DNA from: Rostratula benghalensis
Lineage: Eukaryota > Chordata > Aves > Charadriiformes > Rostratulidae
Length of the DNA stretch: 64,000 nucleotides
Direction: 5' to 3'
Assembly: GCA_013399305.1 (NCBI GenBank)
Contig: VXAI01000161.1
Span: forward strand, 405,578-469,577
The notes below the pieces were generated by a model that searched no databases, was not told the origin of the DNA, and saw nothing but the letters and a program-made list of their open reading frames with translations. Shown here one piece after another: positions 26,701-40,170 of this stretch. Numbering within the stretch: the stretch's first letter is position 1; each line of letters begins with the position of its first letter. The translations under genes were made by a program, and so were the position numbers.

Positions 26701-29700
26701 TATGAGTTTAGTCAATGTCATTGCAATTTTATTTTTTAAAAAAACTCAAATCTTAATTTTAAACAGACAGAATGAGGCATCTTGTAAACGAACATCTTTC
26801 TCTGAAAATTCTTGCAAAATAAAGCCCAAAAATATAAACTTTGGACAGGATACTCAGGGCAGAGACTAGAAAATGTAGTTTCCAAGATTTCAGTTATCCA
26901 GGCATCTGAGATGTTGTTCTGTTGTAGTAAAAAAAATTATGTCTTTGGATCTGTAAAGCTGAGAAAAGAGGACTTCGATATCATGGAGTCATGTGCAGAA
27001 TAGACCAGAGGAAATAAAATAATAAAATCATCTTTGTATCTGTTATTTTACATGAGCTGACCCTTCATTTTGAGAGAGAAATTTTGAAAATTCCTCCGAA
27101 GTTACAAAGTAGAAGCTGTTTCTAGAGGTTCTGTAGGAACTTTCTGCAATTTTATATATTAAGCATCCCAGCACTTTACCGTGTTTGAAATACCTGATCC
27201 AATTCAGAAGCAGTTTGTGTTATTTGGAATGGTATGTAGTAGCACTGTGGGTTTTGGTGTTTTGTTTTGTTTTTTTGTGGGGATTCTCACGTTTTTTTAA
27301 GATATTTGTTTTTGTTTTTGTTTTGTTTTTGGGTTTATTTAAGTTTTTTTTCTCAGTAAAACAATACATCTGATCATCATTTAGCCACGCTTCCTTTATT
27401 GCAAATGTGACAGGTTTGGGAAGAAAGAACTGGGTGAAATCGAATGGATGGTGTTGTCTACATCTCATATTTGCACTTTGAGGAGAACACTTCTGCTGGT
27501 TCCTCACAAAATTTCTGTGAAAAGAATATACTGTACAATTACTGGCATTGATTACATATTCACAACCTTGAACACCTTAAGGGAAAACATGTTGAAAGAA
27601 GAGCATTCTGAATTTGAAGTGGATATGTAGTTAAAAGTGAAAATAAAAGTGAAGCAGACATTTGCCTAGTCAGTAGCTTTCAGGAAAAAAAAAATCCTTC
27701 TTAGCCTTGTATGAAACAGATGGGATATTTGTCTCTCTCTGAAGTAAGAAAATGCATCTGCTTTATTCATCCCATCTTCTTTTAGGCTTATGAAACGTGC
27801 CTGCATGATAGGGAAGCAGTGAAATGGAAGGTGAAATGGTTCAGAAATACAGAGTAAGAAATACACAGTCAAATTGGAGTAGCCCTTTGGATTTCAGCAA
27901 AGATTTATACATTAAAAGTTGATGGGTGGCTTAACCTTTCACGCTCTGCTCTGTCGTGTACCTCCTGTAATCTTACAACTGCCATTACAAGCCAACTCGC
28001 TTGAGCATCCCAGCTCTGTTTTCAAAAAGACAGGAAATGACCCGCCTCTTCACTGAATAACGTATTCACGTGCAAAATGAATGACAGGCTGCTCTTACAG
28101 CTCCCTGTGGGATTGACTGCTTGGCTGCTGGAAAAGTGATTCTTTACAGTGAGGTAACAGGGGTCTCTTGTATATGAATATTCCAGGGTAATACTCATTT
28201 TGTGGAGGATTCAGGCCTTAGAGCTTCATGCAGCGAACAAAGCAGTCAAACAATAGTGTTTAAATTGGCCTTCTATTTTCCAGGACTTTCAAATGAAGGT
28301 TGACATTCTTTCTGGGAGCCGTGCTTTGCCGAAACACAAATTACTGAGGTTGGCTTGGGGAATAAATTTAAAAACCTTCAGTACAAAGATGATACAGTGA
28401 CATCCAGACATCCACTAACCAGAGGATTTCTGACTTCTGTCAACCTTTGAATCTGCTTCAATGCATAAACCTCGGATTGTCGAATAAACACTTGCCAAAT
28501 ATTTTTTTTAAGAATTCTGTACCACTGAAATATGTTTTTATGGTAAGTTTTGATGCTATTGATATATACGTATTTATAACTATGTTTCTTAAAGTAATTG
28601 AAGCATTATCTGATATGTAAGATTTTAGGACTGCGAATGCCATTGTGAAACTATTGCAACTAAAGGTGGGAGCTTTCTGAAATAAGATAGAACCATCCTC
28701 ATAATCCAGACTGTGGGCATGAAGGAAAGGTTTTTGCAGTTTACAGGCATCTTTGGAGTTAGCTCATCCTAGGAAGACACCTAATGTTTTGGTATCTTTT
28801 GGTATCGTTTGGAACAGACTTTATTCTTCATCTCAGGAGGGCTTCTTTATATAAAGACAAAATGCTGGTATTTTATAGTCTTTGTAAACAGCCACATGTA
28901 ATTTCATTAAAACTGCATTATGCCACATCCACACGGTTGTTCTGACACAACAGAATTATTAAATGCTTAGCTGCTGATTACAAAAAACTTTAACATTTTA
29001 ACTGTATTACACAAATACACAAAAACCCACCACAGTCAAACCAAATCAGAAAACAGAATTGTTCCTGGAGTCTCTTCTTTTCCTGTACTTTGGTTCATTT
29101 TGGAAAAAAAATAATTAAACCTATTAAAACAAGTGGCTAATTTGAATCCACAGTAATTAGAAGTAAATGATTAATTACTTTATAAGTGTTGTTCTATGAC
29201 AGCTATTTTTACCAGTATGGCATATAAATGGCTTTGGAAAATAAGCCGTACAACTGTTTACCACTGTAATATACATGTTTAAATACAGTTTAATTTAAGG
29301 TACTTGTGATAACGAGTGTAAACTCAGAGGGCAGATACTGGAGAATGTATAAAATGCTAATTCTAAACAAAAAGACAAACAGAATACTTTGAAAGGTAAT
29401 TGTAATTATAGGGGGAGGCTGAAATCTCTACAACTGTAAACTCATAAACACATTTTATGGCAATGGAACAAGGAACTTCATCTGACAGGTATGGAAAAAT
29501 TGAATAACAATGCAACAGAAGAAAACAAACCTGTTACAAATTGCCGTGCAATTAAATCTAAAAGTCATCTGAATTATTCTGCTTTCCTTGTAGACATTTC
29601 ATGGCCTGTTACTAACAGCAGATTCTCTTTCTTTTAAAACCTTAAAAATGTCTGCATTCTGTGAATGTCACAGCTCTGATCTAAGCTTTTTAAAGACATA

Positions 29701-32435
29701 GATTATGGGAGTAATAAAACTACAGGCCGTCACCTTGTCAACATGACATTAGCCATGCATAATACCTGTATCCAAATGCATACGTAATAGAGGCATCAGT
29801 AATTTTAAGCAGGCTATGCATCAACGGGAACTCATTGGTAGCTCTGTCCTGCACTCCTTGTGTACAAGAAACCCCACTCATTTAACTCAGAACTGATAAA
29901 AAAAAAACAGGACAGGAAAATTGCTAATGAGAGGCAAATATTTCTCAAGACATTGAAAGAAATTGAATTAAGGTATGCAATACTAACTTGAACTCAGATT
30001 TTTAGAGAGATACATATGCGTGTGTGTATGTATGGGTTTATCTAAACAAAATTCTACAAATTGAAGTCCAGATAAAGGCATTTCCATACAGTTCGACACC
30101 TGGGAACATGATCTAACACTAAAAAGTTCTGATTTTTTTTTCCCTTTTGAAAAATATTGATCCCTCAAAACTTTTTCATGAACATGCATTGTTTTCATTT
30201 CCTGTCTTCTCAGATTCTGGGGATTGATTAACTGAAGTATGCAGGTCTTCCTGCACCAGGTTAGGAATATCACTGAGCTGCAAGAATATTTTCTTCCTCT
30301 GTGGTTTATTGAATACATATTTAAGTGGATGGGAAAACGAAAAGTTGCAAGGATCACTTTCTAACTGAATGTAAGGACACTGACATGAAACGTGGATAAT
30401 TGTGCTTCCTTAAACAAAACTCTTTGAATTAGACAAATCAGCAGTATTGAATCTAGATTACTGAAATACTAACTATTGAGCTATTGACTGCATGGGGCTT
30501 CCTTTCTTGACTGGAAAAACCTTGAGAGTGAGAAATCACGCTTTCTGATATGATGTGTAGCTCTGCTGTAGAAGAAACTCCAGAAGGTACTGAATTGGCA
30601 TGGCAAAGACGGGCCAAGACTTTTTCAAAGAAGCATATTTCAATCTCTGACGTGGTTACCACTCAAGCCAGCTGTGTGAAGAGTGTCAGAAAGGCATCTG
30701 AAACAGAAAGGCAAGGACAGCCCCAAAACCACCAGTGAAGTAGCTTTGGCAGAGAGCCAAAAGCCTTTCTTTTGGAGCAGAGCACTAACTGAAAAATGCT
30801 TTTGAGAAAGGAAACTGTCTCTCACTGTTTGCCCCTTCCATGCTCAGGAAAAGCATTCTTATAGTCTTTGTAAATGGATAGGACTGCAACCAATAATTTT
30901 TGATGCATATGATTAAACTCTATCCTGAAAGAAACAATTCAGGAAGATCATTAGTATTGACAGGAAAACTGGTCTTAGGCAGCAATGATGAAGAGAATAT
31001 AGTTGGAAGGAAAGCACAGTAAAAGAACCACCAGAAAGTAATAGAATACCATGGACTTTTCTACATTTTAATACATCAACTGTCAGGTTAGTATTTTCAT
31101 AAATCTAACCACCTCGTTACCATTACCTTAGTTTCCTACTAAGAAAGGATCAAATTCAACTTTATTTAACCACGGTGTTGTGGGGGTTTTTGTCTAAGTC
31201 GTGCAATCACAACTTTTTGTCTCAACAGAATGAAGGTAGCAGGTAGGGCATAACTAGCTGAATGTGACCTTTTTAACCTGCCATTTGGAGCACCACTGGT
31301 ATAATTTAGACACCAAATTGTCTAAAATACCTGGCAACATGTGCTCAGTATAAATGCCTAAATGAGTTTAAAATAGTTGAAATCTACATGAAATAAAATG
31401 CATTTACAAATAGCAGCTGGTCCAATATTGTACCTGAAAATATTTGTCAAAAGCTGTAGTTTTAAGAAAATTTTTAAAAAAATAAATAAAAAAATGCTGA
31501 TGCTGAGCTGGGCACCTTGTTGATGGACTCAACACTCCTTATGAGGTATTTGCCCAGCAGCAGACAGTGCCACGAACTGGGAAAATTCTCTTGGGCATAG
31601 CTTGTCTTCACAATGTTGAGCTGACAAGATATTGCTACAGCAACAAAAAGAATTTCCTAAGCAGTGATGAAATACAAGCAAAGAGTAAAAAATCCAAATA
31701 GTGATTTTTAATTTTTTTTTTAATCATAGTTTGCATTTCTGTGCTAGGAGACTCTCTCAGTGAGTTATTAGCAGCCTCAGAAGTAGCACAGAAAGATGGC
31801 AAGATTAGTCTTACCATAGGAAACAAAGCTATTTTTGCACGGAAGGGTTATGAGAAGCTGAGCAGAAGATTTAAGTAATTAAGGGACACGAGATGGTCTT
31901 AAAGAAAAAAAATTCACAAATCTGAACAGAATTATCTGATTTCTCTAATGTTGATGACAGGAACTTGACATGACAAGAGAGTGAAGCAGAATTCAAATTA
32001 AAAGCTTACTGTTTCTGGCTGACATAAATGAATGTGAGCTCACTATGTACCAGAGATTTTACTGGTATTGCCCATATGATGGCTGTACCTACTATGTTTT
32101 TCTTCAGAGATATTTTATTGACATGTATTTCTTCCTGATGAAAGGAAGTTAGTGAACTAGAAGATAGGGAAATTTTGTAGAACTGCTGAACGTACTTACT
32201 TTCCAATACTAAAATATACGTATTTAAGTGAAAAAAAAAATTCTTCCAGAGAAATGTTATCAGAAGTCACAAGGACTATGAAACTTTAAACTTGTAGCCA
32301 GCTGACAGCAAAATTAGATACATAAATGGCCAAAAAACAATAAAATGTTGACCCTTTATCCAAATGGGGTAACTAGGAGTAACTGGGACATAATTTTCTT
32401 TTCCCTTTGAAGGGAAAATTCTGGAGAATTCTTGT
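23745..32435. other. Long non-coding stretch, some motif-dense segments
   Basis: About 8.7 kb holds no recognised gene or transposon. A 10-bp C run is at 25401-25410, and T/G-rich low-complexity sequence is at about 27250-27350. Segments at about 27930-28480, 29100-29500 and 29580-29850 are free of transposon signatures and rich in homeodomain-, SOX- or POU-like words; they are discussed as possible conserved non-coding elements. A 62-codon open frame at 30550-30738 has protein-like composition but no family. Confidence 0.5.
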
Positions 32436-32890
32436 TGTCAGGGTCTGAATGTATGCATGGGCCTTAATGGTCCCAACCAGCCTCTCCTAGCCCCCCTTTA
32501 AGATGCACACACCCACTGGTCCTGTTCCCAAGGGCTCCAGTTAAGCTTAGGTTTGAGCATCGGGTCCCTGTCTAAGCCCTTCCATAGGTGTCCCCAAGCT
32601 GAGCCCTGTTCCTGCCCATTCTGACTTGCTGACTGCACTCTCCAGACTGATCTTTGACCTCACCACTTCCCATTCATCCAGTGATGGCTGCACTGCTGGT
32701 GGGGTCTGCTGCTGATGCCACCCTTCTCTGCTCACCTGTAGGATGGCACCCTGTTGTGGAGAGCACTGCCCTGTCTGCCCTGGAGCCATCCTCCCACCCC
32801 TGCTCTTCCCAGTTTTTATAACTTTTTCCTAGATTAGTACAGTCCCTTGATGCTTAATATTTCCTACACTGGCTATGGCTGGTGGCAACA
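32436..32890. mobile_element. GC-rich block, candidate solo LTR
   Basis: A C-rich, GC-rich block of about 450 bp contrasts sharply with the AT-rich flanks. It can be delimited as TGTCAGGG...GGCAACA, giving TG...CA ends. The left flank is CTTGT (32431-32435) and the right flank is CTTCT (32891-32895), a 5-bp duplication with one mismatch. The terminal 'caaca' resembles the ends of the two clear LTRs here, but the body is unrelated to them. No internal retroviral sequence adjoins. I infer an old solo LTR of a different family. The 80-codon minus-strand frame inside it (32547-32789) shows no domain. Boundaries and identity are uncertain. Confidence 0.42.
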
Positions 32891-32895
32891 CTTCT

Positions 32896-35800
32896 CAACA
32901 AGCTATTTCTTTTCTGAGAGGTAAGAAAAATTTCTCCATTAATCAACAAAAGTAAATAATGACCAAACACTGTCGTAATGCTGTGCAACAATGTTATGTA
33001 CATACATGAAAAAACCACTACCTTGGTTTCTAATTTGGCTAGTAGGAAGAATTTAATGTATATGTTTAAAGCAGAAGTCCCTCCTTCTCAGATATAGTCT
33101 TTGGTATTACAGAGAGTACCAATTTCTTGAGAAAGTTGATGCCATGTGTTTCAACATTAGGTTGAAATGGAGATAATACCCAAACAAAACTGTTTAATGT
33201 TTAATCACTGCAGGTGATAGTAGTTACTCCAAATCTGAACACACAAATCCGGAACTCACTTGTACTTCGAGTCTCTACAGCGTCCTGTGACAGAGCACTG
33301 CAATTCACGAGCACGTGAAGAAGTACTTGCTTTTGCATGGTTTGAAGCTGCTGTTTAATATTTCACTGAGTACACTCTAATTCAAGTACTGCAGGAAATT
33401 ACAAATGTTCAGAATCTACTCACTTATGCTACATTACTCATGTTATTGCGCACCGCTGTAATAACCTTCACCTACCACCTTGTCAAGAGTTCTACGGTTC
33501 TGTCTCCTATGTATGTACCATATCTCTCATCACATTTCCCACCTTTCTCCAGAACCCTTTTCCTTTCCAAATAAAAATTTACTCTATCTTTTCTGAGATA
33601 TAATGCAGCCAATATGAATGGCTTGAGTATATATGGATCTTGGAGTGATATAGTGATGTTCTCTGATTTGATATACATTTCTTTCGTAATAATGCCAAAA
33701 TTTCAATAGTGTAATAGCTTTGCTGTGGAAGTGACGAATTAGGAATGTGAGGTGAGCTCTGGAGGGAGATGTGCTTTATGAGACAAATTGTTGCAAATAT
33801 AAAAAAAAAAAAAAAAAAAAAAAAAGATGAGATTTTGACATACAACCTTTTATTGCTTGCTGCTGCAGATCCAGGCTTGTGAGCATTGCATCTACTACAT
33901 CAATGAGTAGTGACTGTTCAACTGATGTTCTCGGATACTTACCTTCAATAATTCCAAGATTTCCCTTCTGAGTGATATTGGCTCATTCAGATCCCCCCAC
34001 ATTTCATACATGTGGCTCTCATGCATTTTTGGCACATTTTTAAAAGGTTTCCCACCGTGCCATTGAGAGACCATTCCCTCGGTCTCTCTATAATTACCTC
34101 TTTAAAATCCTCTGTGTATCCTATTGCCAAAGTCACAATGAGTTTGTAGGGTGCACCAGGGCCTGGAAACTGCAATTTCTAGAAGAGGTGAGGAGTTGTG
34201 GAAGTCAGGTTTGCAGATATATTACATTTTTCTGAAGTAATTTAGCCTACTACAAAAGATCCAGTTATGTTGTCAAGTACTTTAATCAGAATATTGTTCA
34301 AATTTAACCATTAAAATGTAAACCTGTAAAGTCTTGAGATTTGACAAAAAACTTGAGGTTTTACTTGGTTTTGGATAGAAAATATTTGTCTCATAATAAT
34401 AGCAGCTGTAATGACATAACTTCCCTGATTTAATGGAAAATCTGCAGCAGCAAAGCAATATGGAGAGAATGGAAAAGTTCATGTCAAAAAAGTTGACAAG
34501 CGGATGAAAAACCCACACAGTGAAGCTGAATTATTTTTTTTTTATTTCTTGATCAGAATGGTGCAGTATTCATTTTGTTGAAATAAACCTGCATTAGATT
34601 ATTTTGGTATGTTTCAGTGAATTTAAGTACCATCATGACAAGTGCTAGTATTATAACTGCCTGCTAACATTTGTCAGGTCTTTGCAGCTTTAAGGTAATG
34701 CAGTGATATTTTGGTGGCACAAAAAGAATGTCTTTAGTCATTGCCAGGAAAAAAAACACATAACAAATACAATAAATGTAACTGCTGAAGAGATTTATTA
34801 ATTTTCTACAGCAACAATAAAGTCAGGGCCATTATAAGCACAATGGGCTGATGCAGGAATGCCGTTCAAAGTCAGTGCTAGCCTCAATAAGTCTAAGACC
34901 TTTTTTCTTCAGAAGCTATGCACTAGAATCCAGCTTCTGCAGAGCTAATCGGACTAAAATGGCCTAAGAAAAATCCCATGTTAATAGTATGTGCTGTTTG
35001 TATTAAACCAAGAAATAGCTGGTATTAATCCTAGAAAAGCAGCAAGGCACATTGTAATACCAAAACCAAAACAAAGAAACAAAACAAGCAATCCAAATTT
35101 AAAAAAACAAGCAAACAAACCCCCGCAAAAGAAGTTAGTTTAGATGTGAACATGAATAATGTGGGGAAAGTTAATGGAAAAATACCAATTACGAAAGCAA
35201 GTGGGGGAACAATGAATTATGTGTAGTGTGGTTTTCAGACCATATAAGACGGTGTTGTTGCATGTGAATTTCAGGCTCTTTTATCTAATAGCATCTTCTG
35301 ATAAATTCTAATTCTTTTGTTCTCACTCCTTTCCACTTTCTTAGGACAGTGGTGATGGAAAGAACATTACATTTCACTATTCAATCCCTTTTTAGTTGTC
35401 ATGGATGCCTGATGTCTACTCAGTAGTAAAAAACATGCAAAATTTTTGAGAAAGATTATAATTCTGAAATTTGGATGCCAAAATCTTCTTTTATGGATGC
35501 ATTCACAAATAATTGTAGGTTTTCCAGAATAAAAATGGTCTGCAATGAATTTACATTTATGTCTTGATACTTTTCCAAAGGGTCTGCTGATACAAAAGGC
35601 ACAATGCAGCTAGGATTTTTGGGGGTTTTTTTTGCATACACCTTATGGACAGCTATTAATTCTGAGGTTAATTGACTTATATTCATTAATAACATTTTTC
35701 AAATTCCATCTAATTAATTGACAATACTCAATTAACTCAAGAAAATTCATATATTTAAAAATGTGATTACTCTCATGCTGTTGAAAATGATAGTACAGGA

Positions 35801-38800
35801 CGTTTACAACAAGCAAAATACTGTAAAATACCTTAGTTGATTTTGCAGTTATTGCGTATGTAATCATTCAATTTTGTTCGTGCATCTTACCAGATCTCCA
35901 AACACAGTGGTAACACTTATTTTGCTGTCAGAGTATTGAAAATCATGCCACTAAATATTTCCATCATGCTATTATCTGTATTTGCAAACTATGTACATCA
36001 TTTTTGCCTGTCACAATCCTTGTAAACGACAATGTACATTTTTTTTTTTTCCTGTTCAGAAACATTACCTTTTTTGATGTAATATTTGTGTGTACAGAAG
36101 AGAAAAAAAAATAATAAAAAAGAAAAACACACAGAGAAATTCCATTACAGAGGTAACCCCTGAAAAGAGAAGACTGATGATACTAACTATTCTTGCCTGA
36201 TAACAATAACGTTAAACTGTGGAAGCTTTTAATTTGAAATGAAATATAGCAGGAAAATTGATCCTGAGCACATTTCTCCTGGATTTTGCTAATTAGTACT
36301 CTCATTCTGAGTAATTGAAAGAACTATTGAATTTGTGCAATGCTTTACTAACCTCAAAGAAAATAAGAATATTTCCTAATTTGAGAAAGATTTAGCAGAG
36401 AAGTCATTTTAACTTCATATTCTAATTACACATCATTACCTTCTCTAGGCATGGTAGATTTGCCGAAATTCCTGATGTGCTTTTCTAAAATGGTGTTACC
36501 TCCTGTAGGTCTCAGACTATCAGGTAATCCTGATTATTAAAGTGGAGTGATTTTTAATGAGCGAACAGATAGCAACTTTTTCCTGAAATCAACTTATGAC
36601 TGTCATCTCATTTACAACTTCGGTGCCAGAAATGATGTGGTTTGCTCTGTAGTTCTCTCAACCTTATATACTCTTGTAGTATAAGCTATATACAGTATAA
36701 ATGTATAATTCAAGAAGGTGTGTGGTTGGTATGAGTTCTTATCCTGGATTTCTAGTGTCTTCTTTTCAATATTTACACTCTTAGTGACAGATCAGTACCT
36801 ACTTGCTTTGAGTTCCAAAGTCAGCAGGTTAAATTCTTAAGCTGACATTTCCAAAGCCAGATGTTCTAGGATTAGAGTTATATACTTTAAAGAGAAAGTA
36901 TTGTCGGCATTTTTAACCCCACTTCAAGACTGAGAACAAAATTTAGGCTGAGAGAAGCCCCTGGAAGCTTGTGTAAATAATAAAACTCTCTGTCCTTAGA
37001 CTCTGCAGGATCAAGCACCACCTTCTTTGTTATGAAAGCATCAACCTTTCTCCTCTTTTTCACCTGTAATTTCTTGAAAAAGCTGGTGGCTTCATAAACA
37101 TGGTTGTATTGATTTTTTTTCTGCACTATTTCCCTTTTATTACCTTCAGAAAACCCCTCCTGAACATTTTGGGTATAAATTATTTTTTTCTGATTATTTG
37201 CAGCACAAAAGATAAGAAAAAATTAATTTATGAACTCATATGAGATTGTGGTGTTATTTAAAAATCCACTGTAGGCTCAGTAGCATCCTTACTGTATAAA
37301 ATTATCATTAACCATGGAGTCCAGTTGTCATGTTCTAATCTGCTCACTCTAATTTCATGAACATTTCCATTATTACCTACAGACCAAAGAGTGATTTTCA
37401 TCTATACTTGGGCCTGAAATCACAGATGGATTTAGAATTCAAGTAAGTCTGGTTGATAGAGAGACCCTCTTTTGGGTTTTGTTTTCCAATGAATTGATTT
37501 AGAATTGACTTCTCAGTAGCACAGATATTACAATAAAAAAAATGCGGCTATGAAGTATGGAGTGAACTTTTAAATGAATAGTTTCTATTTCAGAACGGAA
37601 AAGGAAACCTGTCACATACAATCTATTAATGCCATGCATATTAGTATGATGATTAGGCTGGGGAATCTAGCTACAGTACTTTTGGAGTCTGTGTTTCAGA
37701 AAAGGTTAAGAAATTTCAGAGAGTCTAAAGAAGACAAATTAAGTCAAAAATGAGAGGAGAACAATTCATAGGGGGAACATTCTAAGGCTGTGGTGAAATT
37801 AAGTCCTAATTATGCTAGGGTTAGAAAAACATGCCAAGAAATTATTTATACCTCAGAAATACCAGTTGATTAATGGGAGAAAACACTTGGCAATGTTGAA
37901 GATGTTTTGGAAGAACCTAAAGAAGTTATTTAATCCTCTCATTAACAGATTTTACCCACCGATCTCCCTTGTTTTCTGCCTTCTCATCCTTCCACTCATC
38001 ATCTAGTCTGCTGTCAAGACTCAGAAAGAAGCCTGTTCTAGCAACTGTAGCTTTAAGATTTAAAGCTTTTTGGATTTTTATGACTAAGTAACCTTATTCT
38101 TTTGGACCCCATTAAACAGGATCAGAGACAACAGCTACAGGGCTCAGAAGTCCATGTCAACTGAGTATAGAGATATCTTACTGTTAGAACTGTATCTACC
38201 TTTTTTTTAAAAAAAGCTAACTATCTACTTCTGTTTTAAAATGAAAAAAAAAAAAAATACACTTAATTAAAAAAATCTTGGGTTTTTTATGATCATCCAG
38301 AAGTATTGCTTCCCAAAATATTAGTGTAATGAAACAGTGCTGTCAAAGAAACCTTTTTTTTTTTTTTTTTTTTTTTTCTGAGAAGGCACTTTAAAATGTC
38401 TTCTCAACAACAGGAAATGTTAAATGATCTGAAGTTGCTGCCAAATACAATATCAAAATCCTGTTACTTTAAAAGAGAGAGAAAAAAAATAAATCTGAAT
38501 CTCTCTTCCAACTTCCTAGCTCTACAGCATACAGGCAGCTATCTCATTTTCTGCTGTACTAACCCTGATTTTGTCTTCCTTAAAATCCAAAAAGATTTAT
38601 CTAAACCAAAGCATCTAAAAAATTCTACCTTCCTTTTATTACAATCTGCTTATTGGAACAGAGCACAGCGTGTTGATGAGGCATGACAGTCAAAATATGC
38701 AGTAAAAATTGACATATTCTGCTTCAAAACTGCCATGTTTAATTTACTTACTGATTTTTCCATAGTATTTACATTAAGGTAATAAAAAAATTAAAATAAA

Positions 38801-40090
38801 ACAGATTTCTGATACAAACAGAAATTAAAAAACTATGGAGAATCAGCCTTAGGAGTATAGATAGTTTTCCATCCGCTTCAAATCAATATCTTCTTGCTAC
38901 AAGGCACAATGTAGTTTATTTAAGTGCTCTTTAGAAACACTGGGAAAATATTAGGATATCATAATAAAACTACATTTACAATATAAGATATTTTACTCTA
39001 TAGAAATAACACACATGGTGAAATAATAAAACTCAAGTGCAAAAATTTTAAGGTCAGAAAGTACTATACAATTTCCGTAAAAAAAAAACTAACTAATGAA
39101 TTCAAGTCACTGTTGTATTGTATACCACGTATAAATTCAACCAATGTCTCTGCTTGGTTTCAAAAATAAGAATAATTTTTTTCATGCATATATACTAATA
39201 AAAATAGTGTCTTGATTCTGTTAAGGAAAGCTCTGCCTGAGTATCTCTTCTGTCATATCGATCACTTTTGTCTGTTACGACAAGTTGTAATTTAGCAAAA
39301 CAAGGGACACTATTCTTCATATGAGATAAAAACCCAGCGGTTGCTTAATTGCCTGTAAAAGTTACAGGAAAGATAAGGCTGATGTGAGCACAGGGTCAGT
39401 CCTTTGGATGAGAGAAATGGAACATCTTTTCCACAAGAAGACCATCTATCTGTATGAGAATGTGGGTGAGGAGGGTCATGACAGCGGTCTATAAAGTTTG
39501 GGATAAAGAAGGTCAATAAAAGGTTTTTGTTGTTTTTGTTTTTTTTTTCTAATACAAGAACTGGGTATAAGTGGTTTTATTAAATTACTTTGGGGGCTAA
39601 ACATATGCCTTTACTAAAAGCAGAATTTGATCTGTTGCTATTGATCCAAAGTCATTTGATGATTCAAGCTAACTTTGGATTAGGCTGTAGTACAGTGAAA
39701 TTTTCAGTCTGTTTGGGAGTCAATGGGAAAGGATAAATCTTTTCATTTGTTGCCTATCTTACTTTATTAAAAAGTTGTTTGCTGTTCTTGCAATATTCTG
39801 AAATATCTCTTCCTTTTTTTATACATCAGATTCTCTGTTTCAGTTTTACCTGGCCTGACTTATTTATTGAATTTGTTTTCCTATGTTGAATGGTTTAGTT
39901 GTTTTCTTTCTCTAGTTGTTTGTTTTCTCTCTCTCTAGTTTTGATACAACAGAGACACTGCTTCAGTTTTACATCACTTCAGCATAAGTTTGTCCTTTTT
40001 ATTGATTCTGCAATTTTTGTTTCAAAAGCACTTAGATCTTAAAGTCTAAACTATAAAAAGCAGTAATTCATTTCAGTCAAAAAAGGGAAA
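32896..40090. other. Long AT-rich non-coding stretch with long homopolymers
   Basis: No gene or transposon is recognised in about 7.2 kb. A 25-bp A run is at 33801-33825, a 14-bp A run at 38244-38257 and a 24-bp T run at 38354-38377. A/C-rich low-complexity sequence lies at about 35060-35125, and CT-rich sequence at about 39901-39940. Confidence 0.5.
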
Positions 40091-40170
40091 GACATAGAAT
40101 CATAGAATTGTAGGGGTTGGAAGGGACCTTTGGAGATCACCTAGTCCAATCACTGTACCAAAGCAGGTTC
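40091..40170 (-). mobile_element. Short CR1 3' fragment, minus strand
   Basis: The reversed CR1 terminus 'gacatagaatcatagaattg' is followed by 'ggttggaagggacctttgga' and 'gatcacctagtccaatc'. The block ends near 'aaagcaggttc'. It is about 80 bp long and the remainder of the element is absent. Confidence 0.87.

Noticed and set aside
29983..30357. 124-codon minus-strand open frame
   Set aside because: Low-information sequence with no domain, and no promoter or splice context; likely chance.
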